The position numbers were made by a program, and so were the translations under genes. This document shows, in pieces, positions 27,201 through 34,493 of a stretch of DNA of 64,000 nucleotides. Source of the stretch: Bin87 sp965204905 (GTDB lineage Bacteria > Chloroflexota > Dehalococcoidia > Lucifugimonadales > UBA3495); the NCBI GenBank assembly GCA_965204905.1, contig CBDBGA010000001.1, positions 69,347-133,346 of the forward strand, in the 5' to 3' direction. Below the pieces are notes generated by a model that had not been told where the DNA came from, searched no databases, and saw nothing but the letters and a program-made list of their open reading frames with translations. Positions within the stretch are counted from its first letter, which is position 1; each line of letters opens with the position of its first letter.

Positions 27201-28865
27201 GTATTTGGCCGCACAGTCGCCGGTGGTGCCATCACGATTGCCGATGGTGGTGTATTCCAATACATAGGTACCCAGTTTCGAAAACTCGGCAAACCAGAGA
27301 GCTGGAGATTCTTCATCCATATCCGAACTAGTGCCGCCGTATGTGACAGTCCAACTATTGCTTGAGCTCATCTGGCTCAAAGCCCCCCCCCTAGCGGACC
27401 TGATGTACATATCCCCAGGGGGATCACCTCCGGTGACACCCCTGAGCGTTAGGTGTTCGCCTTCCACTTCTCGCCAGTTTTCCCGTTGACCGTTGAAGGA
27501 CGCGCTCGAAAAGAAAATCTTGACGCCGTCCCTGGTGCCGCTAAAATTGCTATTGGCATCACTGGCAGTTTGCCAGGAAACCGTATTTGCATCGGTGACG
27601 CTCTGTTGCGCTGAGCGTCGTACGTAGCTGTCGTAGACTCTCGCAATCGGATCCTGGACCCCAATTATCGTTGTTCCTGGGGGCATCACGAGCCCGGAGC
27701 CGATGTTTTTATTGACTGCTCGCACCCGCACACCGTCTGTGCCGGGGCAAGGAGCAGTTCGCCTGGCAAAGCAATCATATATGGTGAAAATTCCAACCTC
27801 GCCGCTTACAATCGGTTCGCGCGGCGGATCTCCCAGGCAAAGCTTCGCCACATTGTCCGCTATGTCGTCGTCGAGGCGACCGGTGCCGGGTGGGGGCTTC
27901 CCGGTCAGCGTCGCCGTCAGGCACTGTTCGCTCACGTCGGCGTCGCTTGCCACCGTGACCGGCAGGGTCACGGAATATCTCGTTGGTACCCGGTTGTCCA
28001 CAATGTTAGTCCGTTCCGAGGATTTCTGTGTCCCGATATCGAACACGCCATTGCTGTAGGTCACTGAAGCTAGGTTGGGAAGCGTGGTGCCGCCGCTAGT
28101 AGTTGAATGGTAACTTGGCGTGCCGCCAATGGTCAGGCCGAGAGTCGTTTCAATTTCAACCTGTAGCTCAATTGGCGGTGCGGTTGATCCAGCCACTTCG
28201 TATGGATTTGTTCTATCTGCGGTGACGGTGAAATTTACGGTGTCCCCCGGCGCAGGTTGCGGTTCGTCCACTGAAACAGTGACATAATAATTCCCCCCCA
28301 CCTGTCTATAAGCCGAGTGGTTTCCCCTGTAGCCGTATGACCAGACCCGGGATGTGTTGTTTCCTTTGTGGAGGTCACTCTCGAAAGACGACGTGGTCAC
28401 CCTTCCGAAGAGTTCATGCGGGTAATAGTCATTATTATAAACAGGTGTGTAAGGTGGAGCAGTCTCATGGGTTACTACCGCAGCAACCTCTTCACGTCGC
28501 AGCCCCCCGAGCGCGGGGATGGTCCAGTGGAGGGATGTTCCTTCCAGAGACGCCGACCCGACAGGCACTTCTGGCAAATACCTGAAACGGCTTTGGGTGG
28601 GGTACACCACATCCACTACGACCTTCACGTCATAAGCGGTCCGGGACCCATTGTTCACAACGATAATGTTTAAATCGTGACTAAGAGCCGCTGCAACATC
28701 GCGGGGAACTTCCAAGAACAAACCCACGTCCACATAGTCACGGTCATCATCCTCTTGGGCGTAAGCGACGGGCTCGTTCCGGAAGGCGCCGGCCAGCGCG
28801 GCCAAGACTGCGATGACCGCAATCAACGCAATCTGGAATTTCCATCGGGCGAACATATTGGCCAC
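24222..28865 (-). CDS. Large secreted protein with DUF11-like and six fibronectin type III domains
   Basis: 1547 residues. Signal peptide at 1-36 (FQIALIAVIAVLAALAGAF). Residues about 45-720 are beta-rich modules resembling DUF11/conserved-repeat domains (IIVVNNGSRTAYDVKVVVDV; AVNNGPNNVGGAKVTGLPTG). Six fibronectin type III repeats follow at about 742-835, 830-930, 930-1040, 1043-1140, 1142-1245 and 1248-1340; several begin with a G-x-P pattern (TPGVPKDF, KPGVPKSF, TPGAPRNF, VGAPQSL, LPGQPENL). The last 200 residues are a separate domain of unknown type. No sortase or S-layer anchor is visible. Likely a cell-surface adhesion or envelope protein; the next gene upstream is related in style. Confidence 0.85.
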   Translation of the reverse strand: MANMFARWKFQIALIAVIAVLAALAGAFRNEPVAYAQEDDDRDYVDVGLFLEVPRDVAAALSHDLNIIVVNNGSRTAYDVKVVVDVVYPTQSRFRYLPEVPVGSASLEGTSLHWTIPALGGLRREEVAAVVTHETAPPYTPVYNNDYYPHELFGRVTTSSFESDLHKGNNTSRVWSYGYRGNHSAYRQVGGNYYVTVSVDEPQPAPGDTVNFTVTADRTNPYEVAGSTAPPIELQVEIETTLGLTIGGTPSYHSTTSGGTTLPNLASVTYSNGVFDIGTQKSSERTNIVDNRVPTRYSVTLPVTVASDADVSEQCLTATLTGKPPPGTGRLDDDIADNVAKLCLGDPPREPIVSGEVGIFTIYDCFARRTAPCPGTDGVRVRAVNKNIGSGLVMPPGTTIIGVQDPIARVYDSYVRRSAQQSVTDANTVSWQTASDANSNFSGTRDGVKIFFSSASFNGQRENWREVEGEHLTLRGVTGGDPPGDMYIRSARGGALSQMSSSNSWTVTYGGTSSDMDEESPALWFAEFSKLGTYVLEYTTIGNRDGTTGDCAAKYLPSGVDAAYCDTETYTFHVGPTADLTVEDGGRSAYVGSGEQALTIVAVNNGPNNVGGAKVTGLPTGLTTDDVIHASHGAYDSTDREWVIGELWPRGYYRSRGEPEPTLVLSVADGTTANVSITNTENYEVCVGPKSNPGDLAHTTQSACENVTNASWNSTPVYDYNADNNTVTVMAAAGGGGGASAPASVTVVGTDAGGFLLEWPPVEQVNGLYVTHYEVQRSASPWMTLPEDVTGTMYLDDAPDGDNPEYRVRAVNAAGVEGPWSEPSSRTPGVPKDFSASIATGNTQINLSWSAPDDVTGVTVSGYDVEYLDGATWTSLASEQSALTYAHTGLTLTPGAVRQYRVRTVGADGGETVRSEWATASVEVEYPKPGVPKSFTASGSSDTQATLTWGAPDGVTHVTVTGFELDFSKDGGNTWNWLPAGQTRTVLSATTLTHPHADNTLGADAVRQYRLRTVGTVGSGTEQVTVRSDWEFAVATRDYPTPGAPRNFVASGISQSQVNLSWSPPEAVTGVDITGYDLEFSTDGAMWTSLAQGRTEMKFDHIDDALAAGVIRQYRLRAVGEDSNNAVFRSGWVFASAATEAVGAPQSLSATAQGSGRIDLSWGLPDFGATLVTGYRIDYTLASPEQWQTAEHDHPAGTSPRRYEHHGLNPGQRYCYRVAAVHAGGTGPFSSPRACATTDVEPTVLPGQPENLRITEVGRDYVRLEWDAPSVGGAVQYYEWRSNAHAPTRVPGAATWVRVGSLATGSTYDFQVRAWSSSGAGQWSGSLQATLHQAGGAVVASPLELKVAEGGSGRFNVRLKRSPEWPLQVYFHFEGPGCLTESLSYQQAKILLPSNPKPSKEFWNDGWWGPPDDRHAAPWNVGLNFQVDVPADAAGCKPGATAVANYDLVSLPFSYLEGIRLWEQLGLNEEEWREKWGIDPLDGTIGPSMKLTVVEAARATAGEQSLASVNAGGTALNVSVTFPPQAAVWRREERGLYGFPLAWDWWE

Positions 28866-28881
28866 TTCAATGAGTTAGAGG

Positions 28882-28957
28882 TTACGCAGTTGAAATTACG
28901 AGCTCGTCATTCCTGCGAAAGCGGGAATGACGGATGTAAACGGGTCCAACTGCGTAA
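28882..28957. repeat. Nested inverted repeat between two surface-protein genes
   Basis: An outer perfect 11-bp stem, TTACGCAGTTG / CAACTGCGTAA (28882-28892, 28947-28957), encloses an inner palindrome, CGTCATTCC / GGAATGACG (28905-28932, core TGCGAAAGCG). The inner motif resembles the CGTCATTCCG repeats at 1865-1895, so a dispersed repeat seems to sit inside a second dyad. It may fold as a transcription attenuator between the two minus-strand genes. Confidence 0.6.
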
Positions 28958-29021
28958 GCCCTATTGCGTGCGCGACGCCAGTTGGCCGCCGCGCACGCTG
29001 AGATTTTGGAAGGACCGGCCA

Positions 29022-31133
29022 CTAATCCGTCCAGGTGATTGCCACCTCGTTGGACCGTATCCGGGTCTCCACCCCGTCTATGGTCCAGGACACTTCCACG
29101 CTGTAACGGAACGTGGCTGAGCCAACACCACCTTCTTTCGTAAAGGTCCAAGTAGGGCCGTACTGTCTGTAGGGGGTGTAAGTTCCGTCACTGAAAGGAG
29201 ATTTCTCTATCCACCGGTAGGTCAAGGCACCGTGACCCGTAGGCAGATTGCTGGGCGTCGCCGTGAGGGTCACGTGCTGCCCTTTCGTCATGGAGTTTTT
29301 TGACGGGTTAGCCGAGATGCGAAGGGTGGGGTCATTCGCCACGTCCTCCAGCTTGATCTGCACCTCGATAGTGTGGTCGACAGCGTCGTCGGCGTTGCCT
29401 TCGGCGTCCTTGCCGTCGCTTACTCCCAGGACAAGGTCGTACACGGACTCGGTCTCGTAGTCCAGGATGGCGCCACTGGCCACTGCGATCTGTGCGCCGC
29501 CCGAGACCGACGATGCGGTGAATTGGTCCGACCCGGTGCCGGTCAGGCTGAAGGTCAGCGTGTCGCCAGAGTTGGGATCTTTCACCCCCACCGGATCGCC
29601 CACGCTGGTACCCGACGCCGAGTGCTCGGCGATGGAGCGCGTGACGAAGAACATCGGGTCCGTGTTGGTGCTGGTCGCCACCGTGATGGTGTCCGTATCC
29701 ATGTCGTTGGACGAATTCGGGTCCGCCACCGGCACGTCGTATTCCTTCACTTTCCTCACGCCGTTGTCGTCGGTTTCCGTAATCGCTACGGTCTCCGTGC
29801 CGGAGATGGCCGCTTTGACGGCCAACTGCTGCCCGCGGGTTTCCGCATCCACCGTGGCCGTGATGGTCAGGGTCCTCGAGGCGCCGGAGGTCAGGCTAAG
29901 GGCGTCCCAGGTCCGGATGCCGTCGCGGTCAACAAAGTCATCGCTAGCCGGAACGTGGGACGAGTAAGTCAGTCCCGGAGGCAGGGTAACCTCCACCGTG
30001 GTGCTGGGAACCGTGTCCGGTCCGGCATTGCTGGCGGTGAGCGTGACAGTCACGGGATCCCCGGGCGAGGGGCTTTGCGGCATCACGGTCCCCGCGATGC
30101 CGAGGTCGGCCTCTGCGCCCACGTGGATGACGTACTCCCGCATATCGCTGGTCACGCTGTTATCCTTGCTTACGGGATCGGCCGCATCAGTCTTGGGGTT
30201 GCCCCTGATATGCACCTGGAATTCGTAAGTGCCGCGGTCGGTGAAGAACAGCTGGGGGCGTTCGTACTCTCCGGGTGTCACCCCCATCTCGGCGACCTCC
30301 GCATTGGACGAATCCCAGAGGGCCGCTAGCTTACCCTTTGCGTCGGGGGTGCCGGGGAAGTCGTAGGCGAGGGCGTACCGCGGGTCCTGCTTGTCGATAT
30401 CGGTCTGGTGGACGTGGTCCAGCAGGTACTCGATCTTGGTACCTTCCTGCCAGTCATCTGGATTAAGCAGGGCGGCGGAGAATATGATGCACAAATCGTC
30501 GGCCGCGGGGCTACCGGCGGGAGGACACGCCGGCAGCGCCCACACGATGCCGTCCCCCATGCCGTCGGGCTTGCCGTCGCCATTGGTGTCGCGGTCTTCC
30601 TTAGCGTCGGCTTTCCACAACTCCGGATACTTCTCCAGAGTATAGGTCGTACTGGTCGTGAGATTGATCCGGGCGCTGTTGGGGATCTGGATGACGGTTT
30701 TCGCAATGTCGATGTTGGACGGTGAGCGGTCATCCCTGGCCGGCGAGATGGGTCGATCACGATTATCGTACTCTGCCGGAACGTGCTCCACCGTTGGCGG
30801 GCAAGAGGAGTTGGTCAGCTCCAGCTCTTTCGGGTTCCACCACACGTCGAACAGGGCGACGTGGCCGGATTTAACCACGCGGGCGGCCTCGCTGTTGGGA
30901 TTGCCCGTCTCTCCGGGACAAGCTGGGGGCGGGGCATGGCGTGGGGGGGTTGGGGTCGGGTCGGTTTGCTGGGGCCGCGGTTGGGCGGCGCCGTCGTCGG
31001 GTGTCAGGGCAGCGGTGGTGGCCTGGGCCGGTGCGCCGCCGGCCAGCAGGATCACTGCCGCGACGGCGAAGATGGCCAAAGCCGCTACCGCCACGACGGA
31101 CAGTTGCGCTTTTCTTCGTTTAATGGTAAGCAT
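29022..31133 (-). CDS. Secreted DUF11/cadherin-like surface protein
   Basis: 703 residues with an N-terminal signal segment (SVVAVAALAIFAVAAVILLA), then a Pro/Thr-rich linker (TDPTPTPPRHAPPPACP). A calcium-loop-like DRDTNGDGKPDGMGDG occurs near residue 185. A DUF11 module starts at about 341 (ADLGIAGTVMPQSPSPGDPV). A cadherin-like module is at about 489-600 (DTLTFSLTGTGSDQFTASSV, ILDYETESVYDLVLGVSDG), and an Ig-like module at about 605-703 ends the protein. It lies upstream of the 1547-residue surface protein on the same strand with about 150 bases between. Probably an envelope or adhesion protein. Confidence 0.8.
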   Translation of the reverse strand: MLTIKRRKAQLSVVAVAALAIFAVAAVILLAGGAPAQATTAALTPDDGAAQPRPQQTDPTPTPPRHAPPPACPGETGNPNSEAARVVKSGHVALFDVWWNPKELELTNSSCPPTVEHVPAEYDNRDRPISPARDDRSPSNIDIAKTVIQIPNSARINLTTSTTYTLEKYPELWKADAKEDRDTNGDGKPDGMGDGIVWALPACPPAGSPAADDLCIIFSAALLNPDDWQEGTKIEYLLDHVHQTDIDKQDPRYALAYDFPGTPDAKGKLAALWDSSNAEVAEMGVTPGEYERPQLFFTDRGTYEFQVHIRGNPKTDAADPVSKDNSVTSDMREYVIHVGAEADLGIAGTVMPQSPSPGDPVTVTLTASNAGPDTVPSTTVEVTLPPGLTYSSHVPASDDFVDRDGIRTWDALSLTSGASRTLTITATVDAETRGQQLAVKAAISGTETVAITETDDNGVRKVKEYDVPVADPNSSNDMDTDTITVATSTNTDPMFFVTRSIAEHSASGTSVGDPVGVKDPNSGDTLTFSLTGTGSDQFTASSVSGGAQIAVASGAILDYETESVYDLVLGVSDGKDAEGNADDAVDHTIEVQIKLEDVANDPTLRISANPSKNSMTKGQHVTLTATPSNLPTGHGALTYRWIEKSPFSDGTYTPYRQYGPTWTFTKEGGVGSATFRYSVEVSWTIDGVETRIRSNEVAITWTD

Positions 31134-31794
31134 TTCGTTGTGAGTCTCCTTCTCATGGGAGGAATTCGCATTCGGGGGGCAGCAGGTGCTAACCGGTGCT
31201 GCTCCCCATCTTCATTTCGTGCCGGACTTCTGCGTTTTTGGCAGGTCCGGCGACGTTTTTCGACGCACGCGCGGATGGATTCGTATTTCCGGCGTGTTCC
31301 ACGAGCCCGCCGCCTCCGGGGGCCGGCTCGCAGGATGTGAAAAGGCTGGGCAATTCCATCGCCGGGCATGGAGCGGTTGCTCCGAAGCCTGGCAAGCCGG
31401 CCGGCTGCCGTTTTGCGTTGGCAAAGGTCGGAGAGGGAGCCGACCCGCTTAGGTCGGCGGCAGCGGGGGCCATAATCCGCGCGCCGGGCGCGGTTCGGCG
31501 ATGGGCGAGGGATGTCATCCTGATTTGTATTCCTTTCCCGCCGGCAACGGAATTTTGTAATTCCGGCGGGATCCGCCAGGTATGTTCGCGGCGTAATATG
31601 GATGTTTGCCGTCCTGCCATCGTTCCCGGCCTCCCTCCGTGCCAGGGCGATGACGCAGCGCGCCGGTGAAGGCAGATCGCCACGCGGTTCGCAGTGCGGC
31701 GCAGCGCCGGAGCGGTCCGGCAACTGCAACCCGCCAAAAGCGGGCTGAAAGAGTTTATACCATATTGGCATAACCTTGACGTGATTTATCCCTT
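31134..31794. other. Non-coding region between surface-protein and kinase genes
   Basis: No gene supported, although frames open through it. Several GC-rich dyads lie at 31300-31450, for example GGTCGG / CCGACC and TTTTGCGTTGGCAAA, so a structured leader of the minus-strand surface gene is possible. I could not match it to a known riboswitch. Confidence 0.35.
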
Positions 31795-31911
31795 CAATTA
31801 TTATGACCTCTTGTCACTTTTCCCGAAATTGGCGAAAATTGTGCCAAAATTGCCCATCGGCGCCCGATTCGGGGGGCCGGCGGAGCCGCTGAACGCGGTT
31901 GAGGAGACGCC
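31795..31911 (+). promoter_or_regulatory. Upstream region conserved between the two tandem kinase genes (copy 1)
   Basis: Shares ATGACCT, TCACTTT-CCCGAAAT, TTGTGCCA-AATTGCC and GCCGGC-GAGCCG, in order and spacing, with 34377-34493. Here TTGGCGAAAATTGTGCCAA forms a dyad, and CCCGATTCGGG a second. GAGGAG lies before the ATG at 31912. The duplication therefore included the regulatory DNA. Confidence 0.6.
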
Positions 31912-34326
31912 ATGGCAGATGCCGGGTACCAGGCCGGGGACCACCTGGGAGAGATCGCGCGGCTGCGGGAGCGGCTGTCGCGGCTGAGCCAGGCCAGCCG
32001 GCGGATCAACGAGAGCCTGGACTTCGACCAGGTGTTGCAGGGGGTGCTGGACTCGGCCTGCTCGCTGACCGCCGCGCGCTACGGGGTGATGATCCGGTTC
32101 GACGACGTGGGCGACGTGCCGGACTTTCTGACCTACGGGTTCTCCCCCGAGGACGTGGAGCGGCTGTGGAGCGCGCCGGACCGCTACCAGGTGATGGCGG
32201 CCATGACCAACGTTTCGGAACCGATGCGTTTTCCCGACCTGGCGGCGCACGTGTGGAGCCTGGGCCTGACCCTGCCGCTGCCGGTGGAGGTGTTCCGCTG
32301 CATGGCCGCGCCGATGTTCCACCGGGGCGCCCGGGTGGGCTACGTCTTCGTGGGCGACCGGGAGGACGGAGGGGAGTTCACGCTGGCGGACGAAGAGATC
32401 CTGGTGATGTTCGCCGCCCAGGCGGCGCTGGTCATCGCCAACGCCGGCGCGTACCGGGAGGAGCGCCGGGCGCGGGCCGACCTGGAAACGCTGGTCAACA
32501 CCTCGCCGGTGGGCGTGGCGGTCTTTGACGCCCGGACGGGAACGCCGGTGTCGGTGAATCGGGAGGCGCTGCGGGTCGTGGAAAGCCTGCGGGACGAGGG
32601 CCAGGGTACGGAGGACCTGCTGGAGGTGGTGACCTGCGTGCGGAGCGACGGCCGGGAGGTGTCCCTGCGGGACTTCACCAACGCCGAGTTGCTCAGCGCC
32701 GGCGAGACGGTGCGGGCGGAGGAGATCACGCTGCGGGTGCCGGACGGGCGCAGCGTCGGCGTGCTGCTCAACGCCACGCCGATCCAATCGGAGAACGGGG
32801 AGCTGACCTCCCTGGTGGTGACGATGCAGGACCTGACGCCGCTGGAGGAGCAGGAGCGGCTGCGGGCGGAGTTTCTGGCCACGGTGAGCCACGAGCTGCG
32901 GGCGCCCCTGACGTCGATCAAGGGTTCCGCCGCCACGGCGCTGGGCTCGCCGACGGAGCTGGACCCGGGGGTGACCCGCCAGTTCTTTCGCATCATCGAG
33001 GACCAGGCGGACCACATGAACGACCTGGTGGGCGCCCTGCTGGACGTGGCCCGCATCGAGACCGGCGCGCTGGACGTCAGCCCCGAGCCGGCGGATGCGG
33101 CGGCCCTGGTGGATCGGGCCCGCAGTGCATTCATCAGCGCCGGGGGCCGGGACCGGCTGGCCATCGACGTTCCCGCCGACCTGCCGCTTGTGGCGGCCGA
33201 CCGCCGGCGCATCATCCAGGTGCTGGTCAACCTGCTATCCAACGCCGCCCGCCACTCGCCGGAGGATTCGGTCATCAGGGTGACGGCCGCCCGGGAGGAT
33301 GTCCACGTGGCGTTCTCGGTGACCGACACGGGCCGGGGCATACCGGCGGAGAGCCTGCCTCTGCTGTTCCGCAAGTTCTCCAGGGCCCGGTCCGAGGCGC
33401 AGTCCGGCGACCAGGGCGGGGACACGGGCCTGGGCCTGGCCATCTGCAAGGGGATCGTGGAAGCCCACGGCGGCCGCATCCGCGCCGAGAGCGACGGGCC
33501 GGGCCTGGGCGCGCGCTTCACGTTCACCCTGCCCACGGTGGGGGAACCGGCCCGGCCGCCGGCGTCCGGGCCGCCGGCGCCGGACCACTCCGACCCGCCC
33601 GAGCCGGCGCGCCAGGATGCGCCGATACCCATCCTGGCGGTGGACGACGACCCGCAGGCGCTGCGCTACGTCCACGACGCCCTGGCCATGGCCGGCTACG
33701 CGCCGGTGGTCACCGGGGACCCGGACGAGGCCCTGCGCCTGATGGCGGAGCGGCGGCCCCGGCTGGCGCTGGTGGACCTCATGATGCCGGGAACCGACGG
33801 CGTCGAACTGATGCGGGCCATCCTGGAGACGGAGGACGTGCCGGTCATCTTCCTCTCCGCCTACGGGCAGGAGGACATCGTAGCCCGGGCCTTCGACCTG
33901 GGCGCGGCCGATTACGTGGTCAAGCCCTACTCGCCCACGGAACTGGCCGCCCGGATCCGGGCGGCCCTGCGGCGGCGCGCGACTCCGGAACCCGAGGAAC
34001 CCTACGTGCTGGGCGACCTGACCATCGACCGCGCGACGCGCAACGTAACCCTCGCCGGCCGGCCGGTGCCGTTGGTAGCCATGGAGTACCGGCTGCTGGC
34101 GGAGCTTTCGGCCAACGCCGGACGGGTATTGACCTACGAGCATCTCCTGGGGCAGGTGTGGGGCAAGGAAGGCTCCGAGGACCTTCGGCCCATGCGCACC
34201 ATCATGAACAAGCTGCGCCGCAAGCTGGGCGATGGCGGTCGCAACCCCACCTACATCTTCACCGAACCACGGGTCGGCTATCGCATGCCAGCGGGGGATA
34301 CGGAGGAGCAGGGGGAAGCCGAATGA
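31912..34326 (+). CDS. Soluble hybrid histidine kinase with receiver and winged-helix DNA-binding domain
   Basis: 804 residues, no membrane segment. GAF-like domain at about 30-185 (FDQVLQGVLDSACSLTAARY), PAS-like at 190-310 (VNTSPVGVAVFDARTGTPVS), HisKA with phosphoacceptor His327 (ATVSHELRAPLTSIKG), HATPase with N box (VLVNLLSNAARHSP), G1 (VTDTGRGIP) and G2 (GDTGLGLAICKGI). A receiver with DDD acidic pocket, Asp622 in ALVDLMMPGTDG and Lys in VVKPYSP follows, then an OmpR/PhoB-type winged helix at about 700-795. It can in principle sense, phosphorylate itself and bind DNA as one chain. The paralogue at 34494 lacks the key residues. Confidence 0.9.
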   Translation: MADAGYQAGDHLGEIARLRERLSRLSQASRRINESLDFDQVLQGVLDSACSLTAARYGVMIRFDDVGDVPDFLTYGFSPEDVERLWSAPDRYQVMAAMTNVSEPMRFPDLAAHVWSLGLTLPLPVEVFRCMAAPMFHRGARVGYVFVGDREDGGEFTLADEEILVMFAAQAALVIANAGAYREERRARADLETLVNTSPVGVAVFDARTGTPVSVNREALRVVESLRDEGQGTEDLLEVVTCVRSDGREVSLRDFTNAELLSAGETVRAEEITLRVPDGRSVGVLLNATPIQSENGELTSLVVTMQDLTPLEEQERLRAEFLATVSHELRAPLTSIKGSAATALGSPTELDPGVTRQFFRIIEDQADHMNDLVGALLDVARIETGALDVSPEPADAAALVDRARSAFISAGGRDRLAIDVPADLPLVAADRRRIIQVLVNLLSNAARHSPEDSVIRVTAAREDVHVAFSVTDTGRGIPAESLPLLFRKFSRARSEAQSGDQGGDTGLGLAICKGIVEAHGGRIRAESDGPGLGARFTFTLPTVGEPARPPASGPPAPDHSDPPEPARQDAPIPILAVDDDPQALRYVHDALAMAGYAPVVTGDPDEALRLMAERRPRLALVDLMMPGTDGVELMRAILETEDVPVIFLSAYGQEDIVARAFDLGAADYVVKPYSPTELAARIRAALRRRATPEPEEPYVLGDLTIDRATRNVTLAGRPVPLVAMEYRLLAELSANAGRVLTYEHLLGQVWGKEGSEDLRPMRTIMNKLRRKLGDGGRNPTYIFTEPRVGYRMPAGDTEEQGEAE

Positions 34327-34376
34327 GCGCGGGCGTTTTATCCTCATACATATCATCTATACATGACTAATTCATC

Positions 34377-34493
34377 CAATTTCCATGACCTATTATCACT
34401 TTCCCCGAAATGTCCCAATTTTGTGCCAGAATTGCCTACCGTCTCCCAATTTCGGGAGCCGGCCGAGCCGATCAACGCCGATGAGATGACGCC
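34377..34493 (+). promoter_or_regulatory. Upstream region conserved between the two tandem kinase genes (copy 2)
   Basis: Matches 31795-31911 block by block (ATGACCTATTATCACTTT, CCCGAAAT, TTGTGCCAGAATTGCC). CCCAATTTCGGG replaces the CCCGATTCGGG dyad. The purine-rich site is weaker (GATGAGATGACG against GAGGAG), so copy 2 may be translated less. Confidence 0.55.

Noticed and set aside
31300..31450. Possible c-di-GMP or other riboswitch upstream of the surface-protein gene
   Set aside because: A CGCAAA segment and several stems are present, but the conserved core order of the class I c-di-GMP aptamer is not, and it is far from the start codon.
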